Origin: a virus | IMG/VR virus record: IMGVR_UViG_3300009496_000053 | Coordinates: 1-27,969 of that record | DNA: 27,969 bases | Reading direction: 5' to 3' (one strand) | Shown here: positions 16,460 to 25,159 of the stretch, piece after piece | Position numbering within the stretch: position 1 is the first letter of the stretch | How the letters are laid out: each line of letters starts with the position of its first letter | The notes under the pieces: model-generated | What the model was told of the DNA's origin: nothing | The model's database searches: none | What the model saw: only the letters and a program-made list of their open reading frames with translations | Program-made: the position numbers and the translations under genes

Positions 16460-18372
16460 TAATAGCCTTCGACTTCTGTAGATACTACTATTTCTAAGCC
16501 TTTTCTAGATCCAGTGACAGAATTAACAACGCTGTCATCTAGTGTAAGTATTGTGTTTTTAGCAGGCTTTGCAACAACTGCCGCAGTCGATATATCAGAC
16601 TGTCTTGTTAGAGTACTAGTAACAATGTCCTTTGAATCGTCATGCGGCCTTGTTCTGAATTTTAATTGAATATCATTGCCAAAAAGAGAAGCTACTGTTA
16701 CGCCATTCAAAGATATTGCACCAGTGCTATAATCTATAGTGCCTACATTTGCAATTTTAGTTCCACTAGTATCCACAATAGAAACAATGCCTGTTCCATT
16801 ATAAGCAGGAGGAACAACCCCTGTATTAGGAGTATCTTGGAATTTAACTTTATATGTAGTTCCAGTTACAGTAATATTGGCCCAGTTACTATGCAATTCT
16901 CTAGGTTGAATTCTACTATTAAAAGTAAAATTATAGTTGCTGTTTAATCCTGTCAATGCAGTAATTCTTTTCTGCAAAGTTGGAGTTATGTTCACAGATA
17001 CTATAGAATTTGATACAGATTTTACTGCATTGTGTACACTAGAATAATAAAAGTTTTTGTTTAGTTGATTCAGATTAGTGCTAAAGTAATTTGTAATTGC
17101 GGTACTGGCCGCTTGTGATATCTGTCCTGAAGTCAACGATGTTCTTGAAGAGTCATAAACGATACCAACTCTGAGTCCTATGTAAGTGTACTCAGGATCA
17201 ACAAACTCTGGTAATATAGCAACTGGTGCTCGTGGAGAAATCAAAGTGTTTATGATTCTGTCTTTCACTTCGTCTGTTATTATTTGTCCTTCTACAGGAT
17301 CTAACGAGATAAAAACTTTTCCGTATATAGGAGGATCATTATTTTCTCCACCCCAAACAGAACAGGATTGAACACTAGGATTATCTGCAAGAATAAGACT
17401 TCTATAGTCAGATGCTGATACTGCCCTTTCTCTGACTTGATTGTAGATAGGTGCCGTTTTTCTTATGCTATCAATACTTTCTCTAGCTGCACCGCCTGAT
17501 GCCTTGACAGTGTTTGCTGTGTCAAAACTTTTAACTTCGTCTGATCCGTTAGTGAGTACTGCACCTACTTGAAATCCTCTAGCACCATTTGCTTCAGCGC
17601 CAGAAGTTACGAGATAATCTATAATTACAATGTTTCCAGTTTCTAGTTTTTTGCCAAACACTCCGTCACCAAATCTTATGATGTATTTGCCGTCATGGCC
17701 TTCTTCTAGAAAATACGCACTGGTAGTAGTTTTTAAATCTAAAACTCCAGTAGATAATTGATAAGACTCTAGAGTTAGATCAGAGTTAGATGCTTGAACG
17801 CTAACTCGTAGTGTAGACGTGTCCACCCCATCATTTGGTATAGTAAGAGGACCAGAAACAGTATTCAAATCTATAAAAAATCTATTTGAAACTCTTGTTC
17901 CTTCTTTTAGGGCTAGATTATTAAAAACAAATTTATCTACACCATCAATAGTCTGAATAGTAGCAGTGACATCTGATTCTGGATAAAATTGAAAACTTAT
18001 TCCTTCATTTCGTGAAGAAAATATGGTGTCTCTTAAAAGAGTTAAAGTAGTTTTATTATGTGTAGAAGGAGGGACAACAGAAAAATCTACATATGCTGTG
18101 GCTGCTCTTGTTGATCTTGGCGTATAACCTAAAGACTTTGCAATAGAAACAACCGAGTTTCTTTTAATAGCAGAGTCTAAAAAGGACTCATTAGCAAGCA
18201 TGTGAGCAAGTACTGCATTATAATGTGTATTGTATGCTAGAGTATCCAGCAAGACAGACAACGCAGAACCTTCAAAGTCATAATCTCTGAACTCATCTTG
18301 CGCCTGCATGAAAGTTTTTAGAGATTGTTTGATTTGATCGAAATCTAATTCGGATACATTAAGTTGTGCCAT
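16459..18372 (-). CDS. 6: baseplate wedge protein gp6
   Basis: A 637-residue wedge protein, close to T4 gp6 (660). The N-terminus ([19 protein letters not shown], then [20 protein letters not shown]) and [21 protein letters not shown] are strongly typical of gp6 and the wider baseplate J-like family, as is [18 protein letters not shown] in the middle. In T4, gp6 forms the ring that holds the inner baseplate together and binds gp25 and gp53. The ATG at 18372 is 4 bases after gp25, behind AAGG at 7 bases spacing. The gene ends in a TAATG junction with gp7. Confidence 0.92.
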   Translation of the reverse strand: MAQLNVSELDFDQIKQSLKTFMQAQDEFRDYDFEGSALSVLLDTLAYNTHYNAVLAHMLANESFLDSAIKRNSVVSIAKSLGYTPRSTRAATAYVDFSVVPPSTHNKTTLTLLRDTIFSSRNEGISFQFYPESDVTATIQTIDGVDKFVFNNLALKEGTRVSNRFFIDLNTVSGPLTIPNDGVDTSTLRVSVQASNSDLTLESYQLSTGVLDLKTTTSAYFLEEGHDGKYIIRFGDGVFGKKLETGNIVIIDYLVTSGAEANGARGFQVGAVLTNGSDEVKSFDTANTVKASGGAARESIDSIRKTAPIYNQVRERAVSASDYRSLILADNPSVQSCSVWGGENNDPPIYGKVFISLDPVEGQIITDEVKDRIINTLISPRAPVAILPEFVDPEYTYIGLRVGIVYDSSRTSLTSGQISQAASTAITNYFSTNLNQLNKNFYYSSVHNAVKSVSNSIVSVNITPTLQKRITALTGLNSNYNFTFNSRIQPRELHSNWANITVTGTTYKVKFQDTPNTGVVPPAYNGTGIVSIVDTSGTKIANVGTIDYSTGAISLNGVTVASLFGNDIQLKFRTRPHDDSKDIVTSTLTRQSDISTAAVVAKPAKNTILTLDDSVVNSVTGSRKGLEIVVSTEVEGY

Positions 18373-18376
18373 TGTT

Positions 18377-18781
18377 CTACCTTAATCTTTTTAAGTTGGC
18401 CGTAAGTGTCTGAGGTCTAGCAATACCCACAATAAAAAATGTCAACGTAACTTCATATGAATTCGTATCAAAATTGGGGCTTACTACTATAGACTCAATT
18501 CTTGCCCTCGGCTCATATGAAGTAATCAAATCTGATATAGTTCTCTGAATGATGCTTGCAAAATTTGAACTCATTGGCTCAAATAACAGTCCTCTTAAAT
18601 TTGCTCCTTTCTGGGGAGCAAAAGGACGCTCATAAAAGTTAGTAAGCATCAATATCTTTATTGATTGTTTTACTGCGTTTACATCTAATTTTTTGGAGAC
18701 ATCACCTGTTAATGGATTTGCAGTGAATGCTAAATCCAAATCCTTGTAAAGTCTAGATATTTTAAGAGTGTCGTTTGCCAT
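18377..18781 (-). CDS. 25: baseplate wedge protein gp25
   Basis: A 134-residue protein of the GPW/gp25 family, matching T4 gp25 (132). The core is NFYERPFAPQKGANLRGLLF (residues 49-68) and the conserved EPR triplet sits in SYEPRARIES (residues 90-92). gp25 links the wedge to the sheath and acts in triggering contraction. The start lacks a clear Shine-Dalgarno, and a TATAAATA octamer lies only 5 bases upstream, so the transcript from that promoter could be almost leaderless. gp6 follows after 4 bases. Confidence 0.92.
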   Translation of the reverse strand: MANDTLKISRLYKDLDLAFTANPLTGDVSKKLDVNAVKQSIKILMLTNFYERPFAPQKGANLRGLLFEPMSSNFASIIQRTISDLITSYEPRARIESIVVSPNFDTNSYEVTLTFFIVGIARPQTLTANLKRLR

Positions 18782-18786
18782 TTTAG

Positions 18787-18794
18787 TATTTATA
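18787..18794 (-). promoter_or_regulatory. candidate T4-type late promoter (TATAAATA) before gp25
   Basis: A perfect TATAAATA on the minus strand in the 23-base gap between the 209-residue gene and gp25. It matches the T4 late promoter consensus, which is recognised by the gp55-type sigma factor. The expected start site falls at or just before the gp25 ATG. Confidence 0.6.
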
Positions 18795-18804
18795 ACTCTT
18801 TTCG

Positions 18805-19434
18805 TTATAGTCCAATAGAATCTGGTAGTTCTATGTTAATAAAAGATTTGCCTTTTGACTGTTTAACTTCTCTTATATCATATACAAAATCTTTAATTTC
18901 TGGTATTTGTATGCCCAATAGATCAGCAATTGCACTCTTCTTAGGAGTAGTTATAGGTGTTCCTTTCAAAACAAATCCTGCTCCATCTTCTTCAAAATTT
19001 GGAATTTTCTTACATAGATTATCTAAATCTAAAGCACCTTGCCTCAACAAATCTGGTATATCATCAATAGCAACATCGCCTAAATCTAACCCATCATACT
19101 TTGTTTTCAAGTTATAAACTTCATTTTTTATATCATCGACTGCTAGTTTAGCTGCTAATATATCTGATGCAAATCCTTCAATGTCAGCCTGAAGACCTTT
19201 TATCTCTTCTGGTATCTCAATCTCTGGTAAAAACTCTTTTAGCTTAGAAGTGACTAAAGCCTGAATCTGAGCAGTGTCTTGTGCCATTGCAATTATAGCC
19301 GCAGCGTCTTTTACTGCTTGAGAAATCTCTGGTCGAATGGGAATCTTATCGACAATTCCGTCAATAATTTCATCTGTTGTTCCTAGAGACTGAGTAAGCT
19401 CTACTAATTTTTCAGTTGCTCCGCATAAACTCAT
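18805..19434 (-). CDS. helical hypothetical protein between gp5 and gp25
   Basis: A 209-residue protein I cannot name. It is almost entirely helical: helices around residues 20-70 (VKDAAAIIAMAQDTAQIQAL), a segment with heptad-like spacing near 80-115 (IKGLQADIEGFASDILAAKL), and a C-terminal domain with LCKKIPNFEEDGAGFVLKG. A single Cys near the N-terminus and another at LCKK are visible. AGGAA lies 7 bases before ATG 19434, 10 bases after gp5 ends. Its place within the hub and wedge genes makes a virion or assembly role likely. It could correspond to a hub assembly factor, but I see no motif that supports one. Confidence 0.65.
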   Translation of the reverse strand: MSLCGATEKLVELTQSLGTTDEIIDGIVDKIPIRPEISQAVKDAAAIIAMAQDTAQIQALVTSKLKEFLPEIEIPEEIKGLQADIEGFASDILAAKLAVDDIKNEVYNLKTKYDGLDLGDVAIDDIPDLLRQGALDLDNLCKKIPNFEEDGAGFVLKGTPITTPKKSAIADLLGIQIPEIKDFVYDIREVKQSKGKSFINIELPDSIGL

Positions 19435-19444
19435 TTCTTAATTC

Positions 19445-20947
19445 CTATGGTAGTGGCGGGGAGGTAGGAGAACCTGGCGAGCTTGAAACATGCTTGTGTG
19501 TTCCAAGAACAATAGGTCCTTGTTTCACGATTGTGCCACTTGCAACACCGACTACTGTGTAATTGCCTGTATGTGTAGTATTTCCAATAATACTTCTAGC
19601 AGGAGCAATTGTATTCTGTGCAGTAGACTTTAACACTTGTGCGCCAATTGAAGACAGAGTTTGCAATCCTGTAGCTTCTACTAATTGTACTGCTCCAGTT
19701 AGTGTTTGATTGACTGCGGCTGCTAGAGACATGTTCAAAGACATTGCTTTAAAACTTCCTATAGGAGCACTTGCACTAACACTTCCTGTAGTACTCATTA
19801 TTTTGAATCCTAGTATAGAAGTATGACTAGTAGCGCCAACAGATATCGCTGAAATGCTTCCGCCTACCGTAGTAAACTTGTCACCTCCTACCGTTTGAGT
19901 ATTATTTCCAATAATAGTATCTGTATGATTACCTCCAGTTCTAAACGAACTACTACGAGAGACATTCATACTTTGACCAGACAATACTTCTGTCATATCA
20001 TTACCGACGACTTTTGTTATCCTATCACCACCAACGGTAGTGAAAAGATTGCCGCCGATCTCTTGATACATATCACCAGTTACGAGCATTCTTGCATCGC
20101 CGCCGATTGTTACATCACATGTGCCTTTAATATAGACTTTTTTGTCTTTTAGTGTTATCTCGTATTCATCACCAACAACTTTCGTAGTCTTTGAGCCGTC
20201 TGCTTGTATCTCATAGAAAGTACCAGCGTTATGGTACTCGTGAATACGACCGTTGTTTGGAGTATCATCAACTTCAAATACATGACCGGTTTCAGTTTCA
20301 GTTACTTTATTGTATGGATATGCCGAAGTTTTATTATCAAAATTTGGGGCTTGATTTGACGCATTATACTGCCATCCCTCTTCGCCAAAGCGAGGATGTG
20401 GCTCTTCCCAAATCTCTCTATCGTATACTGCTCCTGCTTTGTCGTCTTGTATGGATTCGATATGAGGAGCAGCGGCTCTTGGTATTGCTTCTTTACGAGT
20501 AGCTCTTTTGTTAATAAGAGATTGGTGACCTTCTGCGACTGCATTTCTTGCTAGTCGTGAAAGATCAGGCTCCTGTAGACCATTTAGACCGCTTTCTCCT
20601 TCTCTAGGATACACACCATGTGGGTCAGAAAACCCTGTTTCGTTGCTTCTTTTATTTCTTGGCTTACCTGGCAATGTTCCAAAAATAATTGGAACTTGTT
20701 CATCTTCTCCATCACTAAAAAAGCCAACTACAGTTGTTCCTTCAACAAATGCAGGAGTTTCACCTACTCCAGAAATGCTTGCGGAAGTCATCGGCATAAT
20801 AGGAACTGCCCAAGGCAATTCTGTGGTGGGAAGCTCTACTAAGTCTTCGGTATGATAGCCAATTATTCTTACTCGACATCTGCCCAATTGAGCAGGATCC
20901 ACTCTATCTTCTACTACACCTATCCACCACTTAAAATTAGGATACAT
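19445..20947 (-). CDS. 5: baseplate central spike gp5 without lysozyme domain
   Basis: A 500-residue spike. Residues 5-95 form the OB-fold of gp5/VgrG proteins (KWWIGVVEDRVDPAQLGRCR, then VVGFFSDGEDEQVPIIFGTL). Residues about 250-380 carry the repeated V-x-G pattern (VVGDEYEITL, TIGGDARMLVTGD, EIGGNLFTTVGGD) that forms the gp5 C-terminal beta-helix needle. T4 gp5 (575 residues) has a lysozyme domain between these parts. Here that region lacks any lysozyme-type sequence, as in marine T4-like phages. The end GTHKHVSSSPGSPTSPPLP is a flexible His/Pro tail. An AAGGAG site within the end of the hub gene and a TAGATG junction couple it to the gp27-like gene, its expected partner. Confidence 0.88.
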   Translation of the reverse strand: MYPNFKWWIGVVEDRVDPAQLGRCRVRIIGYHTEDLVELPTTELPWAVPIMPMTSASISGVGETPAFVEGTTVVGFFSDGEDEQVPIIFGTLPGKPRNKRSNETGFSDPHGVYPREGESGLNGLQEPDLSRLARNAVAEGHQSLINKRATRKEAIPRAAAPHIESIQDDKAGAVYDREIWEEPHPRFGEEGWQYNASNQAPNFDNKTSAYPYNKVTETETGHVFEVDDTPNNGRIHEYHNAGTFYEIQADGSKTTKVVGDEYEITLKDKKVYIKGTCDVTIGGDARMLVTGDMYQEIGGNLFTTVGGDRITKVVGNDMTEVLSGQSMNVSRSSSFRTGGNHTDTIIGNNTQTVGGDKFTTVGGSISAISVGATSHTSILGFKIMSTTGSVSASAPIGSFKAMSLNMSLAAAVNQTLTGAVQLVEATGLQTLSSIGAQVLKSTAQNTIAPARSIIGNTTHTGNYTVVGVASGTIVKQGPIVLGTHKHVSSSPGSPTSPPLP

Positions 20948-22309
20948 CTATTCTTCTCCTTCCAAAGTAGCATTCTCTGGTGAAGAAGAAAATCCATTCT
21001 TTATCAATTCTGTTTCCATAACGTGTCTATCCGCTGTTATCTTGTGATGTATTGCTGAAATAATATATAGACCAGAAAGCAAAGGATCAAGAACAGCAGT
21101 CAAATCATCCGAAGGTGGTTCAGGAGAAGGATGCAATAAACTTATTAAATTTCCAACTTGTATATCTGTTCGACCTGGAACTGTCATGAGAAATTTATTA
21201 TTATCAAACGAATTCAGATAACTTTGTCTAAACAGAATTCTATCTGCTGTGTAATTAGAGGTTGAACCATCTGGCAAATCTTCTTCGTCTGTCAGTCCAT
21301 AATCATTAAAAAGACCTGAATTGAAAGAGTAGAAGTCTTTTTTTACTAGAGGATTTCTTTTTATATTCGAAGGCAGTATGTTTGTAGGACCAGTCTTGTA
21401 AAATTTATTCATGTCTTGCGTAAAATCAAAAGTCTTATGAATAATTTTTTTGGTGTACAAATCATATCCATCTACACTGGAAGAAAATGCCCCTTTATTG
21501 TTTCCATCCATTACATCAATAGTAGTAAGCATTTTCAAATTTTCGATGCGTGTTATCTCATCCGGCATTCTGTTGCCAACAAAACCAACGTCACTAATTC
21601 TTCTTGGCATTTTAGCGCCATCTCTTTCTAAAACATATTCGTCAAATACTGCATCTCTTCTCTGTGCATATATTAAACTTTCTATGCTTGCAAAATAAAA
21701 CGCTTTGTTCGACTCAAAGAAAAGATAATCAGAACCTAGAAGAGAAGCGCCTTTTGCTTTCTTAGATACATAGTTTATATTCTTAAAAGGAGACCAGTGA
21801 TTAGATACATATTTGACTTTTCTCGTATGTGGTGCATCAAGAATAACTAATGGTCTATCGACTTCTAAAAATTCTTCGTAAATATTTTGAACAACAACAT
21901 CAGTAGTGTCATTATAAGACTTTCTTATCGTTGTTGTTTGTTGTTCGTATCCTTCAATTGACATAAAAGAAATATTATAATATTGTGATCTATCATCATT
22001 AAGAATTCTATCATAGATAGCATATATTTGAAATGTCTTTTCTATTACATTTTCTGGAATATCTTCCAATGATGGAGTTCTGAGTTTAATTGTAATGTAC
22101 TCATTACCCAAAATAGGAAGATTAGATATTAGGTTTGTTGCATCTGCAAGCACGACATTGCCAGTCATGCACGGAGAAAACAAATCTTCGTACAAATTTA
22201 TCTCCATCATAAACTCGGTGATGTCAGCAAATTCTTCAGTCGTAGGACTTGTTATAATTAGCTTTTCTAGTTTAAAATCACCAGCTTGTGCGAGAACTTC
22301 GTCTTTCAT
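20948..22309 (-). CDS. 27: baseplate hub protein, gp27-like
   Basis: A 453-residue hub subunit. The first half (ITEFMMEINLYEDLFSPCM, then ILGNEYITIKLRTP) and the middle (YVSNHWSPFKNINYVSKKA and YLFFESNKAFYFASIESLI) follow the tube-domain pattern of gp27/gpD hub proteins. The later TVPGRTDIQVGNLISLLHP and SGLYIISAIHHKIT match the second tube-type barrel. T4 gp27 is 391 residues. It would form the trimeric ring between tail tube and gp5 spike, consistent with gp5 being the next gene (TAGATG). The ribosome binding site at ATG 22309 is weak (GGCGAA), so coupling to gp53, which ends 1 base before it, is likely. Confidence 0.82.
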   Translation of the reverse strand: MKDEVLAQAGDFKLEKLIITSPTTEEFADITEFMMEINLYEDLFSPCMTGNVVLADATNLISNLPILGNEYITIKLRTPSLEDIPENVIEKTFQIYAIYDRILNDDRSQYYNISFMSIEGYEQQTTTIRKSYNDTTDVVVQNIYEEFLEVDRPLVILDAPHTRKVKYVSNHWSPFKNINYVSKKAKGASLLGSDYLFFESNKAFYFASIESLIYAQRRDAVFDEYVLERDGAKMPRRISDVGFVGNRMPDEITRIENLKMLTTIDVMDGNNKGAFSSSVDGYDLYTKKIIHKTFDFTQDMNKFYKTGPTNILPSNIKRNPLVKKDFYSFNSGLFNDYGLTDEEDLPDGSTSNYTADRILFRQSYLNSFDNNKFLMTVPGRTDIQVGNLISLLHPSPEPPSDDLTAVLDPLLSGLYIISAIHHKITADRHVMETELIKNGFSSSPENATLEGEE

Positions 22310-22310
22310 A

Positions 22311-22913
22311 TTATTTCGCCATCAAACTCTTGTAACTTGTAACAAACTGTGCCAAAAACTCTGGCTTCAATACAAATATTTGTCTCTTCTTTTCGTTCTC
22401 TGAAATCTCAAAATCTAAATTTGATACTGCTTTTATTGTTCCAGCAGCAATTGCAGCTACATCATAATCTACAATAATAGGGGAATCTGATGGATCTACA
22501 GGAACTGCTTGTATATCTCTTGCCGCCAATTTTGCAGCATCATAATCAACAATTATGGTACTATCGTCTGCTAATGCATAACGATACGCCAATATATAAT
22601 GGTGATCTTTCAACGCATTACCTTGACCATACTTTGATTCAGTATACTCAAAAAGTAATGCTTGATTCTTAGGCCACTCTTCATTTACGTTTACAATATC
22701 ATTGACAGTCAATATGACCCAATGATATTTTGGTGTGCTATAGAAGTTGTTAGCCAACATCTCAGGAGTTTCGCCGTCTTTAACATAGTAAGCATTAACA
22801 GCTAACTTGCTGTTTATTCTTCTATCGATACCAACTCTTCTAAAAATATCCTTAGTTAATATCGTTTTTTCATTTGTCTTATATGATATTCTTGGCATTG
22901 CTTTGAAAAACAT
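22311..22913 (-). CDS. 53: baseplate wedge protein gp53
   Basis: A 200-residue protein. The core MPRISYKTNE, FRRVGIDRRI, YYVKDGETPEMLANNFYSTP and YHWVILTVNDI is characteristic of gp53, whose N-terminal region is LysM-like. The C-terminus ends in a helix, KPEFLAQFVTSYKSLM. Between residues 119 and 166 a segment, IIVDYDAAKLAARDIQAV, is repeated as IIVDYDVAAIAAGTIKAV. T4 gp53 (196 residues) has a similar length, so this region is not simply extra. ATG 22913 overlaps the gp48 stop (TAATG). A second ATG at 22898 (MPRIS) is the conserved-looking N-terminus but has no ribosome binding site. gp53 binds the inner wedge core near gp48 and gp27. Confidence 0.87.
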   Translation of the reverse strand: MFFKAMPRISYKTNEKTILTKDIFRRVGIDRRINSKLAVNAYYVKDGETPEMLANNFYSTPKYHWVILTVNDIVNVNEEWPKNQALLFEYTESKYGQGNALKDHHYILAYRYALADDSTIIVDYDAAKLAARDIQAVPVDPSDSPIIVDYDVAAIAAGTIKAVSNLDFEISENEKKRQIFVLKPEFLAQFVTSYKSLMAK

Positions 22914-24154
22914 TAGAATCCGTCCGCTATTCTGTTGTTAGTGAGAGTTTCAAGTTCGGTGAATGCTAACTCTAAATTAATTTCAGCCGGTGCGCCTTGA
23001 GTATTTTTAAAGGTAGTGAATGCATCTTGATTACCATATGTTACCTTTATATCAGTCAACGCACATTGAGATATCTTATTTAGATGTTCGTTTCTATTTC
23101 CATTATAACAATATTCTATTTCAAATTCAGAAGGATATTCTAAGAACAAACCAGTAGGATCATTTTCTGGATGCATATGATATTTAAATAGATCAATAAT
23201 TCTTCTCACATTATCATATTCTGTTTTGTTTCTAGGCGCAAATTTGTAATTGAATGCGAATTGACGAAAGCCCATGCTAGTAAACAATTGTTCTTTATAT
23301 GGATTAGCTACCTTACCAGAAGCTAAATCTAAAGATGCTCCTAAGTCACCGCTTAATCCAAAAGCAGCCGGTACTTGTGCCGCCGCTTTTATTGCACCTC
23401 TTATACCCAACTCTCCAACGCCTGTGCCTTTGTCGAGAAGGCTTTCCATGCTGAACTCTGAGCTTGTTAGCCCTGCGAGGGCTCCTAGTTCTTTGTTTTC
23501 CCAGTTTGCACTGTATCTAGCTACAGGAGGTTGTGATATGTGTAAGTTAATTTGTCCTAAGGTTCTAACTGTTCTAACAGATTCAATTACAGCAGCGCCC
23601 ATTCCTGCGCCTAAACCAGCGCCAGCAAACCCTGAAAAAAATGTACCAGCATTACTTCCTTTCCCCGCTAAAGAAACTCCAAGAGCTGCTCCTGCTACTC
23701 CAGAAGTTAGTATTGAAATAACACGAGCTTGGTCTGCTGAAAGATTATTTTGCTCAGTTTTATCTACTGCCTCTAATTCAAAAACAGGTCCTTGCCAGTC
23801 TCTCTCCATTGTCTGCAACGCTCGTTTATCTTGATTTTGCGCTGTAGCTGCTCGACTATTCTCTCTAGCCAAGATAGTGAATCGTATACTATGAAGTTGT
23901 TCTGGATTTTTTGAATCTCGTTCGCCCACTTTCAAAGGATATTCGAAAGAAGTCGCAGAATTAAAGACATATTTTTTTAGATTGTCTCTATCTCTCTGAG
24001 AGATGTCTGATAGTTCTTCAGTATCATGGTCGTTTTTTCCATCGAATAATGTGTCCGCATCGGGTACGTACCTTTGTCTGAGCGAGGCTATGTCTTGCTC
24101 GGTTGGGTTGGCACCGGTTGCTCTGATCGCTGCGAGTTCTGATTCAAATGACAT
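22913..24154 (-). CDS. 48: baseplate tail tube cap gp48
   Basis: A 413-residue protein (T4 gp48 is 364). The C-terminal third is characteristic: NPYKEQLFTSMGFRQFAFNY, FAPRNKTEYDNVRRIIDLFK, HPENDPTGLFLEYPSEFEIE, then a final EINLELAFTELETLT strand. Residues about 145-190 are a glycine-rich hydrophobic run (ILTSGVAGAALGVSL, then GFAGAGLGAGMGAAV) that reads like a glycine-zipper helix hairpin. gp48 caps the hub and starts tube polymerisation. It has a strong AGGAA site 6 bases before ATG 24154 and a TATAAATA octamer 30 bases upstream, so it appears to open the baseplate operon. Confidence 0.8.
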   Translation of the reverse strand: MSFESELAAIRATGANPTEQDIASLRQRYVPDADTLFDGKNDHDTEELSDISQRDRDNLKKYVFNSATSFEYPLKVGERDSKNPEQLHSIRFTILARENSRAATAQNQDKRALQTMERDWQGPVFELEAVDKTEQNNLSADQARVISILTSGVAGAALGVSLAGKGSNAGTFFSGFAGAGLGAGMGAAVIESVRTVRTLGQINLHISQPPVARYSANWENKELGALAGLTSSEFSMESLLDKGTGVGELGIRGAIKAAAQVPAAFGLSGDLGASLDLASGKVANPYKEQLFTSMGFRQFAFNYKFAPRNKTEYDNVRRIIDLFKYHMHPENDPTGLFLEYPSEFEIEYCYNGNRNEHLNKISQCALTDIKVTYGNQDAFTTFKNTQGAPAEINLELAFTELETLTNNRIADGF

Positions 24155-24184
24155 TCTAATTCCTGCGTAAAGAATTGTTTTCTT

Positions 24185-24192
24185 TATTTATA
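24185..24192 (-). promoter_or_regulatory. candidate T4-type late promoter before gp48
   Basis: A perfect TATAAATA on the minus strand inside the 57-base gap between the GlcNAc-transferase-like gene and gp48. The expected transcript would start about 20-25 bases before the gp48 ATG and keep its AGGAA ribosome binding site. This is the best placed of the octamers in the window. Confidence 0.75.
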
Positions 24193-24211
24193 ACAGGAAA
24201 TTTAAGTTATA

Positions 24212-25159
24212 CTAATCTTCTGAGTCTGGAGTGCCAGTTGCTTTGGGATCTATTATTTGGCGAGTGAATGCCCTTTCTTCGATTATTCCGTTTATATAAT
24301 CGACACCAGAGTATTCATGATATTTCTTTAAATCTTCTTCAGAGATACTTTCAATAAACTTTTTCCAGTATTTCTGACCACGATTAGTAAGGGGAGCATA
24401 TTTGTCAGTGATTGGATCAACCCAATGCTTAGTAACATAATCGTGTGTTCCTACAAAATGAAAACAATGCATCTCTCTTTGATTAAAAAGAGACCAGCCA
24501 TTAATGAATGACTTCAATACCATATAGTGTTCTTCGCCGTCAAAAAATATTCTTGAATCGTATCCTATTTCATCGACCCAACGAGTAGGAGCAAAGAAAT
24601 TTCCTGCAAAGATATGTATAGCGGTTTCTACATCTTCGGTGCTATCAATGTGTTCACCATGAGCGGCAGGTCTTCTAATGCTTTTTTGAAATGTAAAGTA
24701 TCTTCCTCTGCTAGTTTTATGATGATTTGGATCATACATTTTAAATGGCTCACCATCTTCTAGTTTGAAGTTGTGACAAGCAGCAGTTAGAATGACTCTA
24801 GCATTTTTTGCTTTTTGTCTTCCCAATTCCCAATCTTGCAATAAATAACGATCCCAATTTTTGTTAAAGAGCATATGGGAATCTACTTGATAGATAAAAT
24901 CTTCGTCTTCAATGTGAGCAGCATTTATTTTTCTAGCCCAGACTACTCCATCTGCATACTCAGGATCTATTCTTTTGTATTTTACATTTCGATGGTTGAC
25001 TAGGTCTGGTTCAACTGTAACAAGACTGTCTTCAAGGCAAGTTTGCTCAAAGACTCCTATGGTTATTTCGTTATCATCAGAGCGTTCATCCAACAAACTT
25101 TGAATAGTATATTTCAATAAAGGATCACGAAAAGATACTACACTAACAAAAATTTTCAT
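24212..25159 (-). CDS. glycosyltransferase, Skp1 GlcNAc-transferase-like (GT60/PF11397 type)
   Basis: A 315-residue protein. The order of motifs fits the GlcNAc-transferase family that includes the Dictyostelium Skp1 hydroxyproline GlcNAc-transferase: IFVSVVSFRDPLLKYTIQSL at the N-terminus, EITIGVFEQ, ADGVVWARKINAA, FIYQVDSHMLFNKNWDRYLL with the D-S-H motif, then FFAPTRWVDEIGYDSRIFFD followed by GEEHYMV, and a late HCFHFVGTHDYV. Members transfer GlcNAc from UDP-GlcNAc to a hydroxylated proline. Here substrate and sugar are unproven. The ATG overlaps the stop of the upstream gene (ATGA), the last link in a chain of coupled genes that begins with a prolyl-hydroxylase-type enzyme. The domain call is from memory of family motifs. 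Confidence 0.72.
   Translation of the reverse strand: MKIFVSVVSFRDPLLKYTIQSLLDERSDDNEITIGVFEQTCLEDSLVTVEPDLVNHRNVKYKRIDPEYADGVVWARKINAAHIEDEDFIYQVDSHMLFNKNWDRYLLQDWELGRQKAKNARVILTAACHNFKLEDGEPFKMYDPNHHKTSRGRYFTFQKSIRRPAAHGEHIDSTEDVETAIHIFAGNFFAPTRWVDEIGYDSRIFFDGEEHYMVLKSFINGWSLFNQREMHCFHFVGTHDYVTKHWVDPITDKYAPLTNRGQKYWKKFIESISEEDLKKYHEYSGVDYINGIIEERAFTRQIIDPKATGTPDSED

Noticed and set aside
23274-23834. Plus-strand open frame of 186 codons
   Set aside because: It is antisense to the Gly/Ala-rich part of gp48, whose codon bias opens the opposite strand. gp48 has clear family motifs.
24160-24199. Nested inverted repeats around the promoter before gp48 (TTCCTG/CAGGAA and AAAGAA/TTCTTT)
   Set aside because: The stems are only 6 bases and AT-rich, the outer pair includes the ribosome binding site, and the predicted transcript start falls inside, so a full hairpin would not be transcribed. 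It is probably chance.
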